Of a stretch of 64,000 nt of DNA, positions 8,265-17,093 are shown piece by piece; position 1 is the first letter of the stretch, and each line of letters opens with the position of its first letter. The stretch covers positions 1,550,001 through 1,614,000 of the forward strand of contig NZ_WNXC01000001.1 in the NCBI RefSeq assembly GCF_014172405.1. Reading direction: 5' to 3'. Under the pieces are notes generated by a model. It was not told the DNA's origin. It ran no database searches and saw only the letters and a list, made by a program, of their open reading frames with translations. Made by a program: the position numbers and the translations under genes. Source of the DNA: Pedobacter gandavensis. GTDB lineage: Bacteria > Bacteroidota > Bacteroidia > Sphingobacteriales > Sphingobacteriaceae.

Positions 8265-10238
8265 ATGAAACGCCTTTTATTGCTCTCTCTATTACTGCTG
8301 GTCCAGCTAACTACTCAGGCACAGGACTTTCCCTTTGCAGGAATTACCCATGAGGAACTAGACCTCAAAAACACGGTAATTGATTCCAATGCCAATGCCA
8401 TTGTCCTCAAGGAATTTGGAACCGCCAGAATCCAGTTAAATGCTGATGACAGTAGGTTGGTGGTTACTTTTAACTACCATGTTCGCATTAAAATATTCAA
8501 TAAACAAGGATATGAACAGGGGAATATTACCATTCCGCAACGCATTTATGGCGATAAAGAAGATCAGATTACGAACATCAAAGCAGTCACCGTTAACTTT
8601 ATCGATGGCGAATTCAAACAAACTGCGCTTGATCCAAAGAAAATCTTTCATGAGAAAAGCAGCAAATATACCGCGCAGACAAAATTTACAATACCAAACC
8701 TTCAGGATGGCAGCATTATAGAATATAGCTATCAAATCAGCAGTCCTTATATCTTTAACTTTAGACCTTGGAACTTCCAATCAGATATCCCAAAGCTTCA
8801 TAGTGAGTATGTGGCTTATATACCTGGTTTATACAATTATAATGTCGTATTAAGAGGCGCTCTAAAACTAAGTGACACCAAAGCAGAACTCAACAAAGAA
8901 TGTTTGAGATTAAACGGCACTAATGTAGACTGTTCCAAGATGACGTATATCATGAAGAACATTCCAGCCTTTATAGAAGAAAATTACATGACTGCTCCGG
9001 TGAATTTTAAATCTGCCATTAACTTTGAGCTGTCTGATTATGTGATGATCACAGGTGGTAAAGTAAACCTGACCAAGAGCTGGAAAGACATAGATTATGA
9101 GCTGAAATCGGATCGTTCTTTTGGTTCACAAATGAAAAAGAAAGATGCCTTCAAAGATTTAATGCCAGAGATCTTAAAAAACACAACCGATGACCTCTCC
9201 AAAGCTAAGGCTGTGTATGCCTACATCGCGAAGAACATCAAATCCAATGGATACATTGGCATTTACAGTGAAAACGATGTTAAAAAAGCATTAGCAAGTC
9301 ATTCTGGAAATACGGGAGATATTAATCTTGGATTAATATCAGCCTTGACTGCCGCAAATCTGGATGCGGAAGCCCTCATCCTCTCTACACGTAACAATGG
9401 CGAATTGAATCGATTGTTTCCAGTGATTACTAATTTCAATTATGTAGTGGTTAAAGTAAACATTGGGGAACAAAGTTTTTTACTGGACGCATCAGTTCCC
9501 CTGTTGCCTTTCGGTATGCTTCCGCTACATTGCATCAACGGCCAGGGAAGAGTCATTAGCTTAAAAAAACCTTCCTATTGGTATGATGTCAGCGCTGGAC
9601 AAAAAGATTATAGCCGATATAACTTTAACGCCACTTTAACAAAAGATGGAAAGATCAAAGGAGAACTGATTACTTATTCTTCCGGTTATACCGCACTAAA
9701 AAAAAGAAAGGCCATTGAAGAAGCCAATTCCATCGCTGAATACGTAGAGAAACTGGATGAAAAAATGCCGAAAATCAGTATTACTCAGCATGAGATTCTT
9801 AACCTGGATAGTCTCCAACTCCCCTTAACAGAAAAATACGAGTTATTGATCAACTCCTTCGATGCAGCGCAAATGTCTAAGGTCTTCTTCAGTCCCTTTT
9901 TCATAGAGCACATTAGCAAAAATCCATTTAACCTGAATGACCGAACTTATCCGGTAGATTTAGGTGGTAGCTCAGAATGTCGCATAAACATTCAATTGAC
10001 CATCCCAGAAGATTACGTGCTGGTAGATCAGCCGAAAGACATGAGCATTGGCTTAGCTGATAACGGAGGCCGCTACCTGACTAAAACCCAGGTTGCCGAC
10101 CATGTCATTACCTTTACTCAGCTCCTGCAATTGAGTAAACCAATCTATGACCCTTCAGAATATCTTTCTTTAAAAGAATTTTACAGTCAGATCATTCAAA
10201 ATCAAAAAACAGACATCATCCTTAAAAAAACACCATAA
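8265..10238 (+). CDS. DUF3857 protein with degenerate transglutaminase-like domain
   Basis: An exported protein of 657 residues from ATG 8265, with signal peptide MKRLLLLSLLLLVQLTTQAQ. The N-terminal half matches DUF3857 (beta-rich). The middle has the transglutaminase-like fold, but the catalytic triad is gone: the Cys position reads NTGDINLG instead of YGDCK, and the His position reads NFNYVVV. It is therefore probably a non-catalytic, binding-type member. It lies one base upstream of an intact paralogue, so they form an operon. The TTG at 8241 overlaps the promoter region and is rejected as start. Likely periplasmic; function unknown. Confidence 0.85.
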   Translation: MKRLLLLSLLLLVQLTTQAQDFPFAGITHEELDLKNTVIDSNANAIVLKEFGTARIQLNADDSRLVVTFNYHVRIKIFNKQGYEQGNITIPQRIYGDKEDQITNIKAVTVNFIDGEFKQTALDPKKIFHEKSSKYTAQTKFTIPNLQDGSIIEYSYQISSPYIFNFRPWNFQSDIPKLHSEYVAYIPGLYNYNVVLRGALKLSDTKAELNKECLRLNGTNVDCSKMTYIMKNIPAFIEENYMTAPVNFKSAINFELSDYVMITGGKVNLTKSWKDIDYELKSDRSFGSQMKKKDAFKDLMPEILKNTTDDLSKAKAVYAYIAKNIKSNGYIGIYSENDVKKALASHSGNTGDINLGLISALTAANLDAEALILSTRNNGELNRLFPVITNFNYVVVKVNIGEQSFLLDASVPLLPFGMLPLHCINGQGRVISLKKPSYWYDVSAGQKDYSRYNFNATLTKDGKIKGELITYSSGYTALKKRKAIEEANSIAEYVEKLDEKMPKISITQHEILNLDSLQLPLTEKYELLINSFDAAQMSKVFFSPFFIEHISKNPFNLNDRTYPVDLGGSSECRINIQLTIPEDYVLVDQPKDMSIGLADNGGRYLTKTQVADHVITFTQLLQLSKPIYDPSEYLSLKEFYSQIIQNQKTDIILKKTP

Positions 10239-10239
10239 A

Positions 10240-12138
10240 ATGAAGAAGCTGATTTTGCTCCTGCTTTCCTTAGGAACGACGATCTCCGGTATTGCACAGT
10301 CCAATTATGCCGTTGATAAAATACCTGGAAACCTGAAAGTCAATGCCAATTCGGTGATCCGCGATATGCTAACTACCGTAGAAATGCGGGACGTAGATCA
10401 GGTCATGGTCAGTGTTAAAAAGGTGATTACCGTCTGGAATAAAAATGGAGATCCCAGGGCAGAACTGGCCTTACATTACAACAAAAGCACCGTGATTCAA
10501 CGCATAAAAGGTCAGTTACTCGATGCTTTCGGAAATCCCGTTTATAAATTTTCACAAAGTGATTTCAATGATGAAAGTGCAGTCAGCAATGGAAGCCTGT
10601 ATGTTGATTACCGCGTAAAATATTACAGCCCCCGAGTGATGACCTATCCCTATACCATTGTTTATGAATATGAATTGCGGAATAAACAAAACCTCATCCT
10701 TCCAGAATGGTATGGTAATCCCTATCCGGACCAATCTGTAGAAAGCAATAAGTATGTTTTTATTACCAAACCCGCGGATGAAATCCGAATTAAGGAAAGC
10801 AATTATTCAGGAAAAGCAGAAGTTCAAACTACTGAAAAAACGAAAAGTTATACCTGGCAGCTGAGCAATAAGCCCGCAACGAAAAAAGAGCCCTTTGCAC
10901 CCGATCCGGAGGATTATACAACCGCAGTAAAAATTGCAGCCAAACAATTTAGTTATTATGGCCATAAGGGTCAGTATCAAAATTGGGAAGAACTGGGAAA
11001 ATGGGTCTATGAAGAGCTGATCAAAGACAGACAGCAATTACCGGAATCCAGCATACAGGAGGTCAAAGCACTGGTCAGTGGTCTCCAGGACGATCGGGAA
11101 AAAGCCAAAAAAATTTATGAATACGTACAGAAAAAAACAAGGTACATCAGTGTACAAATAGGCATTGGAGGTTTTCAGCCCATGCCGGCAGCCGAAGTTC
11201 AGCAAATGTCTTATGGCGATTGTAAAGCACTCGTAAATTATACCCAAACACTTTTAAAAAGTGTGGGTATCCCCTCGCTATACTGTGTGGTGAATGCCGG
11301 AGATGCGAAAAAAGACATGGATCCCAACTTTGCAGATATGGAGCAAGGTAACCACATCATTTTAGCCCTTCCCCTAAAAGCCGATACCATCTGGTTGGAA
11401 TGTACGAGTTCAGAAAATCCTTTCGGTTTTCTTGGTGATTTTACGGATGACAGAACCGTTTTCGCCTGTAGCCCCGATGGCGGAAAAATCCTCCATACCC
11501 CCAAGCTAACCACGGAGATGAACCAGTTGAATAGAAACGTAAGTCTTCAGGTCGATAGCCTTGGCAACATCAGGGGTAATCTTAAAGCAGTTTATACTGG
11601 GGCCCAGTACGACAGTTTTAATCCGCTTATCGGCCAGCCAAACACCGAGCAGCTCAAGTTGTTAAAAGACAAATATGATGTCGACAACATTAATTTCAGT
11701 GATTTTAAGCTCAGCCAGGACAAAAGTCTAAAACCAAGCACAACCACCTCCTTTAACCTGGAGATCCCAAAATATGTGGCAAATAACAACAAGCACTTTT
11801 ATCTTGAACTCAACCTATTCAATAAAAATCAGACGATTCGGGAAGTAAAAAATAGAACCTTAAAAGTTTATATCAATAGAGGATATACGGACGAAGACGA
11901 ATTAATTTTTCAACTTCCAGAAGGGTATAAATTGGAATTACAACCTAAGAACAAAGAAATCATAAGCGCATTTGGGAGCTATAGCTCAACCATTAAAATA
12001 GAAGGAAAAACGATCATCTACAAAAGGAAAATGACCATAAAAGATGGCACTTATCCTGCGGAGCAGTATCAGGAGTTCAGTACTTTCATCAATGACATCA
12101 GTACTGCTGATCAAACTAAGATCGTATATACGCTATAA
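10240..12138 (+). CDS. DUF3857 and transglutaminase-like domain protein
   Basis: Exported, 632 residues, signal peptide ending near GIAQS. DUF3857 lies at about residues 50-220, followed by a transglutaminase-like core. Catalytic Cys328 sits in YGDCKA, His372 in GNHIILA, and the acidic position in WLECTS is Glu rather than the usual Asp. A C-terminal DUF2569/DUF3858-like beta region follows. It probably acts as a periplasmic cysteine peptidase or amide-exchange enzyme, perhaps partnered with the degenerate paralogue encoded one base upstream. Its stop abuts the stop of a convergent 40-codon gene. Substrate unknown. Confidence 0.86.
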   Translation: MKKLILLLLSLGTTISGIAQSNYAVDKIPGNLKVNANSVIRDMLTTVEMRDVDQVMVSVKKVITVWNKNGDPRAELALHYNKSTVIQRIKGQLLDAFGNPVYKFSQSDFNDESAVSNGSLYVDYRVKYYSPRVMTYPYTIVYEYELRNKQNLILPEWYGNPYPDQSVESNKYVFITKPADEIRIKESNYSGKAEVQTTEKTKSYTWQLSNKPATKKEPFAPDPEDYTTAVKIAAKQFSYYGHKGQYQNWEELGKWVYEELIKDRQQLPESSIQEVKALVSGLQDDREKAKKIYEYVQKKTRYISVQIGIGGFQPMPAAEVQQMSYGDCKALVNYTQTLLKSVGIPSLYCVVNAGDAKKDMDPNFADMEQGNHIILALPLKADTIWLECTSSENPFGFLGDFTDDRTVFACSPDGGKILHTPKLTTEMNQLNRNVSLQVDSLGNIRGNLKAVYTGAQYDSFNPLIGQPNTEQLKLLKDKYDVDNINFSDFKLSQDKSLKPSTTTSFNLEIPKYVANNNKHFYLELNLFNKNQTIREVKNRTLKVYINRGYTDEDELIFQLPEGYKLELQPKNKEIISAFGSYSSTIKIEGKTIIYKRKMTIKDGTYPAEQYQEFSTFINDISTADQTKIVYTL

Positions 12139-12261
12139 TTAACTGAGAATTAGAATACCTAAGGCAATTCCGATGACCATAATCAGGTACATCAGGATTT
12201 CTGTTGTTGCAAATTTCTTGTATTTTTTCCAAAAGGAATCTTCTTGTTTTGGTAGGGACAT
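12139..12261 (-). CDS. Predicted 40-residue membrane peptide
   Basis: Begins MSLPKQEDSFWKKYKKFATT, then a single transmembrane helix rich in Ile, Leu, Met and Gly to the C-terminus. The charged Trp-Lys-Lys segment before the helix fits an N-in small membrane protein. Support is a strong promoter: -7 box TATATTTG on the minus strand (12286-12293) with TTTG 21 bases upstream. Its stop codon directly touches the stop of the convergent DUF3857 gene. No family recognised. Confidence 0.65.
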   Translation of the reverse strand: MSLPKQEDSFWKKYKKFATTEILMYLIMVIGIALGILILS

Positions 12262-12285
12262 AATGCTGTTGCTCAATTGTCCTTA

Positions 12286-12318
12286 CAAATATAGGCTGAT
12301 AATTTCGCTTATCCCAAA
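12286..12318 (-). promoter_or_regulatory. Promoter of the 40-residue membrane peptide
   Basis: On the minus strand, TTTG (12315-12318), 21 bases, then TATATTTG (12286-12293). This fits the Bacteroidota -33/-7 pattern. The predicted leader is about 20 bases. Confidence 0.65.
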
Positions 12319-12413
12319 AACATCCGGCTGATTCGGTGGAATCGGCCCCATTAAATACCCAATAGTTAAAAAATCAAAACAATAAGCAACTTACTCCGTT
12401 ATTATTTAGTATA

Positions 12414-14594
12414 ATGATAAGAGAAAGTAAAACCATCATCATCTCCAACCGGTTACCGGTAAAAATAACAGAAGAAAACGGCGTTTATCAATTGAGTCCC
12501 AGTGAAGGGGGATTAGCCACAGGCCTTGGCTCTATCTATAAAGAAGGAAATAACATCTGGATTGGCTGGCCAGGCCTGGAAGTACCAGAGGAAAGACAGG
12601 AAGAAGTGACCAAAAAACTTGCTGAGCTAAACCTCATCCCTGTATTCCTGAGCAGCGAAGAGATTAACGGCTATTACGAGGGATTTTCCAATGAGATTCT
12701 ATGGCCGGTATTTCACTACCTCGTTACTTATGCGAATTTTGAACAAGCCTATTGGGATGCTTATCAGGACGTAAATGAAAAATTTAAGCGGGCAGTAACG
12801 CAGCACCTTTCCAGTGGCGATAAGATTTGGATACACGATTACCAACTCTTATTATTGCCAAATTTAATCCGGGAAGAGCAGCCATCCGTCACCATTGGAT
12901 TTTTCCAGCACATTCCATTTCCATCCTTCGAAATTTTCAGGCTCATCCCCTGGAGAGAAGAAATCATTGAAGGAATTCTTGGCGCAGACCTGCTGGGTTT
13001 CCATACCTTCGATGATGCCAGACATTTTATCAGTGCAGCATCCAGGTTAACTTCCAGTAATCCTTCAGACAATATCCTGATTTATAAAAACCGACAAATC
13101 GTTGTGGAAGCATTTCCAATGGGGATTGACAATGATAAATTTGACCGCCTGACCAGAGATCCAAAAGTCGCAAAATTCACTGTTTCTATTAAAAACAGTT
13201 TAAAAAATATAAAGACCATTCTAACCATAGATCGCCTGGATTACAGTAAAGGGATTTTACAAAGGCTTCAGGCTTTGGAGCTTTTACTTGAAAAACATCC
13301 GGAATACCTGGGAAAACTAGCGCTTTACATGATTGTAGTGCCATCAAGAGATACCGTTCCTAAGTATAAAGAGTTAAAAGACCAGATCGACCAATTGGTG
13401 GGGAACATTAATGCAAGGTTCAGAACCATCAGCTGGCTCCCGGTACATTATTTCTACCGTTCCTTTTCTGTAGAATTCCTTTCCGCAATTTACAGCGCCG
13501 CAGACATCTGCCTGGTAACGCCAATGCGGGACGGAATGAACCTGGTGAGTAAAGAATATGTAGCCTCCAGGCTCAATGAGGATGGCGTATTGATTTTAAG
13601 TGAAATGGCTGGTGCCTCCAAAGAATTGAATGATGCCCTGATCGTAAACCCGAATAATATCGGAGATATGGTCAAAGCGATGATTCAGGCGATTAATATG
13701 CCAGCCGAAGAACAACAAATCAGAATGAAAAGCATGAGGGCAATGGTCAGCAAATTCAACATACACCTCTGGGTGAAAAACTTTATGGATAAATTAAGAG
13801 AAGTCAAAACCATGCAGGAATCATTACACACCAAACATGCCGTCGCATCCATCAAAAATCAAATCACTACTGATTACAAAAATGCAAAAGACAGGTATAT
13901 CTTTCTGGATTATGACGGAACACTGGTTGGCTTTAATGCCGATATCAATCAGGCATCCCCTGATGAAGAACTCTATGGGATCTTAAAGCAATTAACCAGT
14001 GACCCTGCAAATCAAGTCATCATTATCAGTGGCCGTAATTACCAGACGCTAGAACAGTGGTTTGGCCATTTAGATGTAGATATGATTGCAGAACATGGCG
14101 CATGGCAAAAATACAAGCATACTGACTGGAAGCCTTTGCCCCTACTCACCGACAAGTGGAAACAGGAAGTAAAGACCGTTTTAGATACTTATACAGACCG
14201 TACGCCAGGATCTTTTATTGAAGAAAAGAGTTATTCGCTGGTTTGGCATTACCGAAAAGTAGAAGAAGGCTTAGGAGCCCTCAGAGCAAACGAAATCATC
14301 AACCACCTCCGTATGGTTATTGCTGACAAAGGATTACAGATGATGCCAGGAAACAAGGTCATCGAATTCAAGAACATTGAAGTTAACAAAGGAAAAGCAG
14401 CACAAAATTGGCTTTACGCGAAAAGCCCTGATTTTATCCTGGCCCTTGGCGACGACCATACCGATGAGGACATTTTTAAGGCTTTAGAACCGGAAGCCTA
14501 TACCATCAAGGTGGGCAGCAACATTTCTGCAGCACGGTATTACCTGAAAGATTTTAGAGAAGTCAGGGAGCTTCTCAAAGAACTGCTGCAATAA
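12414..14594 (+). CDS. otsAB: Bifunctional trehalose-6-phosphate synthase/phosphatase
   Basis: Makes trehalose from UDP-glucose and glucose-6-phosphate. Residues 1 to about 470 are the GT20 synthase, with [34 protein letters not shown] and [13 protein letters not shown]. Residues from about 490 are a HAD phosphatase, with nucleophile D499 in [11 protein letters not shown] and the metal-binding end [13 protein letters not shown]. The fusion couples both steps in one 726-residue cytoplasmic protein. It is convergent with a GH15 enzyme, a pairing common in Bacteroidota that suggests joint control of trehalose or glucan turnover. Confidence 0.96.
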   Translation: MIRESKTIIISNRLPVKITEENGVYQLSPSEGGLATGLGSIYKEGNNIWIGWPGLEVPEERQEEVTKKLAELNLIPVFLSSEEINGYYEGFSNEILWPVFHYLVTYANFEQAYWDAYQDVNEKFKRAVTQHLSSGDKIWIHDYQLLLLPNLIREEQPSVTIGFFQHIPFPSFEIFRLIPWREEIIEGILGADLLGFHTFDDARHFISAASRLTSSNPSDNILIYKNRQIVVEAFPMGIDNDKFDRLTRDPKVAKFTVSIKNSLKNIKTILTIDRLDYSKGILQRLQALELLLEKHPEYLGKLALYMIVVPSRDTVPKYKELKDQIDQLVGNINARFRTISWLPVHYFYRSFSVEFLSAIYSAADICLVTPMRDGMNLVSKEYVASRLNEDGVLILSEMAGASKELNDALIVNPNNIGDMVKAMIQAINMPAEEQQIRMKSMRAMVSKFNIHLWVKNFMDKLREVKTMQESLHTKHAVASIKNQITTDYKNAKDRYIFLDYDGTLVGFNADINQASPDEELYGILKQLTSDPANQVIIISGRNYQTLEQWFGHLDVDMIAEHGAWQKYKHTDWKPLPLLTDKWKQEVKTVLDTYTDRTPGSFIEEKSYSLVWHYRKVEEGLGALRANEIINHLRMVIADKGLQMMPGNKVIEFKNIEVNKGKAAQNWLYAKSPDFILALGDDHTDEDIFKALEPEAYTIKVGSNISAARYYLKDFREVRELLKELLQ

Positions 14595-14617
14595 CGCCAA
14601 AATAAAGGTTAAAAATC

Positions 14618-14646
14618 AAGCCCTGGTCCAATAAGGACCAGGGCTT
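14618..14646. terminator. Terminator between otsAB and GH15 gene
   Basis: Perfect 12-base arms at 14618-14629 and 14635-14646 with a 5-base loop. The T-run is better on the minus strand, behind the GH15 gene. Confidence 0.82.
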
Positions 14647-14658
14647 CAAGTAAATCAT

Positions 14659-16443
14659 TTATAAAAATGAGGGTAGATCCAGCTTTATCGCAATGCGATG
14701 CGCTGCATTCATCAAGCCAACATGACTATAAGCTTGTGGAAAATTCCCCCACTGGCCCCCGTCAACTTCATCTACATCCTCACTAAACAGCAACAAATGA
14801 TTCGAATATTTAATGATGGATTCGAATTCCCTGATGGCATCATCTAACCTGCCTACACAGGCCAATGCTTCCACATACCAAAAAGCACAAATTAAGAAAG
14901 TTGTCTTCGGTTTACCAAAATCATCGGTATGCAGGTAGCGATAAAACAAACCATTTTCCGCTTTAAGTTCTGATTCCAAAGCGATCAAATGATCTTTCGC
15001 CCTTTGCGAATTCGGATCCAGGTAGTTCATTAAGATCAATTGCAGCGTACTGGAATCCAGGTAAGGACTCCCCACAGCATGCGTGTATACTTTACGCAGC
15101 GGATCATAACAATCCTCAATATGCTGCGCGGCTTTATCAATTAAAACCTGAGCGCGCTCCTGAAAGGGTTTATTCTCGATAGTTTTAGCCATTTTTAAGG
15201 CCGCATTTGCCCCAGCCCATTGGAATAGATTCGTATAACAATGGGTATTCGGAAGGTTTCTGAATTCCCATATACCGGCATCTTTTTCATCAATAGTACG
15301 TTCAATCTTTTTCAGCAAATAATCCAGCCATTTTTCAGAATCCTTTCTTTCCGAGTAAATAAAACGCCGGTCTGTATATAAAGGTAACATGGAAATCAAT
15401 ACCTGTCCATAGATGTCATTCTGAATGTGTTCATAAGCCTGATTCCCGATTCGGATTGGCGTATTACCCAAATAACCTTTTAAATCAGTAACGATGTGCT
15501 CTGTCAACACCCTTTCCCCGGCAATACCAAATAAGGGCTGATAACGTTCCTCATCCCTGAAGGATAGATCAGTGATGTAATTAAAATACCTTTCCATCTC
15601 TTCAAAATGGCCGATATGATTTAAAGAAGTAATCACATAATAGGTATCCCTCATCCAGCAATAGCGGTAATCCCAGTTTCTGCCGCTCCCTTGAGATTCA
15701 GGCAAACTGGTGGTACTTGCCGCGATGATTGCGCCGGTATCTTCGTACTGGTGGATTTTTAAAGTGAGTGCGGAGCGGATAATATACGACTGATAAAAGC
15801 CGACAATCGTAGAGTGCTTAATCCAGGTACGCCAATACTTTTTAGTTTCCACTAAAAAGCGTTCAGCAGTGCTGATGATGGGTGCATCCAGTTCAATCCC
15901 ATAGGTTAAAATCAGGTACTTTGTTTCATTCAAGGCAAAGTACTTTTCGTCTTCAATATAACTCAATGAGATATTGGTGCTCAATTGCATGTCTTCCGTA
16001 TCTCCCGTAAATTCCAGATGGTTACTTCCCCGGTTTGCATTTTGTTTCTTACCTCCATATTCACATACCGGTTTACAGGTTACTTTGACCCTGGGATTTC
16101 CGGTGATGGGTTCTATTTTCCTGATCAGCATCAATGGCTTAAAATAGCGCTCATGCTGATGGAAACGCGGCGCAAAATCTGTGACGCGATAACTGCCTTC
16201 CGAATTGCTGATTTCCGTGCAAATGATATTGGTATTTTCCAGATAATACTGTTTTGATAGGTACTCAGCAGCCGGGAGGATAGAAAATTCACCTCCTTTT
16301 TCCTGATCTAATAAACCACCAAAAACAAAGCTGCTGTCAAATCTAGGCCAGCATAGCCAATCGATATTGGTGTTTTTATTTACGTGAGCAAGGAAAGCGC
16401 AATTCCCAATGATTCCGGTTTGATAAGTGTGTCTCTCTGTCAT
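14659..16443 (-). CDS. Glycoside hydrolase family 15 (glucoamylase/trehalase-like)
   Basis: An (alpha/alpha)6-barrel hydrolase of 594 residues without signal peptide, so cytoplasmic. GH15 hallmarks are the N-terminal IGNCAFLAHVNKNTNIDWLC, the catalytic-acid region RNWDYRYCWMRD and the C-terminal EVDGGQWGNFPQAYSHVG. Intracellular GH15 proteins of this type hydrolyse trehalose in some actinobacteria and alpha-glucans in others. Next to otsAB, trehalose turnover is the simplest reading, but that is inference. The spacer behind it (16444-16572) holds its promoter region; no clear consensus box. Confidence 0.9.
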   Translation of the reverse strand: MTERHTYQTGIIGNCAFLAHVNKNTNIDWLCWPRFDSSFVFGGLLDQEKGGEFSILPAAEYLSKQYYLENTNIICTEISNSEGSYRVTDFAPRFHQHERYFKPLMLIRKIEPITGNPRVKVTCKPVCEYGGKKQNANRGSNHLEFTGDTEDMQLSTNISLSYIEDEKYFALNETKYLILTYGIELDAPIISTAERFLVETKKYWRTWIKHSTIVGFYQSYIIRSALTLKIHQYEDTGAIIAASTTSLPESQGSGRNWDYRYCWMRDTYYVITSLNHIGHFEEMERYFNYITDLSFRDEERYQPLFGIAGERVLTEHIVTDLKGYLGNTPIRIGNQAYEHIQNDIYGQVLISMLPLYTDRRFIYSERKDSEKWLDYLLKKIERTIDEKDAGIWEFRNLPNTHCYTNLFQWAGANAALKMAKTIENKPFQERAQVLIDKAAQHIEDCYDPLRKVYTHAVGSPYLDSSTLQLILMNYLDPNSQRAKDHLIALESELKAENGLFYRYLHTDDFGKPKTTFLICAFWYVEALACVGRLDDAIREFESIIKYSNHLLLFSEDVDEVDGGQWGNFPQAYSHVGLMNAAHRIAIKLDLPSFL

Positions 16444-16572
16444 ATATTATTTAAATTGGTATAATATAACAACAGGAGTTTGACGTATTTGTTCCTGCTT
16501 ATTGCTAAACCAGCACAGCAACAAGCCATTAGCGCTATAAAAACAACCCTATTACGTAAAAAAAAGAAAGGA

Positions 16573-17088
16573 TTAGTTTTTGATGGAACCGGCTTTTACC
16601 ATTGCCCTTTGATAGGCTGGCAAGCTCAGATCGTCTACCACTACCCCACGGGTAGTTGAAGCATGAACAAAGAAATTATCACTCAGATATACCCCAACAT
16701 GATCTACGGTTCTGCCACCAAAAGAGAAGAATATCAGGTCACCTTCTTTCAATTGGCCAACACTTTTACTGCGGATAACCGCGGCCTGATCACTTGAACG
16801 TCTTGGCAGTTCATTTCCGTAAATATTCTTTTGTAATAAAAAGGCAAAACCAGAGCAATCGATACCCCGCTTATCCAATCCGCCTAAACGGTACCTTACA
16901 CCCGTCCAATCGTTGATAAAACGGTACAAAGGCTTACTTTTCAAATGAGCCATCACTACTGCGGCCCTGTTACCACTCGTGTTCACATTGGTGTTTTTTC
17001 TGGTGCTACAGGCAGAAAAAACGAGCAATACCATTAACAACAGCAACAACTTAAATCTTCCTTTAAGAGCGGTCTGATTAATGGTCAT
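16573..17088 (-). CDS. NlpC/P60 family lipoprotein (cell-wall endopeptidase)
   Basis: A 171-residue lipoprotein with lipobox VFSAC near residue 27. The NlpC/P60 Cys-His-His triad is intact: Cys78 in GIDCSGF, His in VDHVGVY and His in FVHAST. Expected to cleave D-gamma-Glu-diaminopimelate bonds in peptidoglycan from the periplasmic side. It starts five bases after the mutS stop, so it is in the mutS transcript. The functional link with mismatch repair is probably only positional. Confidence 0.92.
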   Translation of the reverse strand: MTINQTALKGRFKLLLLLMVLLVFSACSTRKNTNVNTSGNRAAVVMAHLKSKPLYRFINDWTGVRYRLGGLDKRGIDCSGFAFLLQKNIYGNELPRRSSDQAAVIRSKSVGQLKEGDLIFFSFGGRTVDHVGVYLSDNFFVHASTTRGVVVDDLSLPAYQRAMVKAGSIKN

Positions 17089-17093
17089 ATCGT

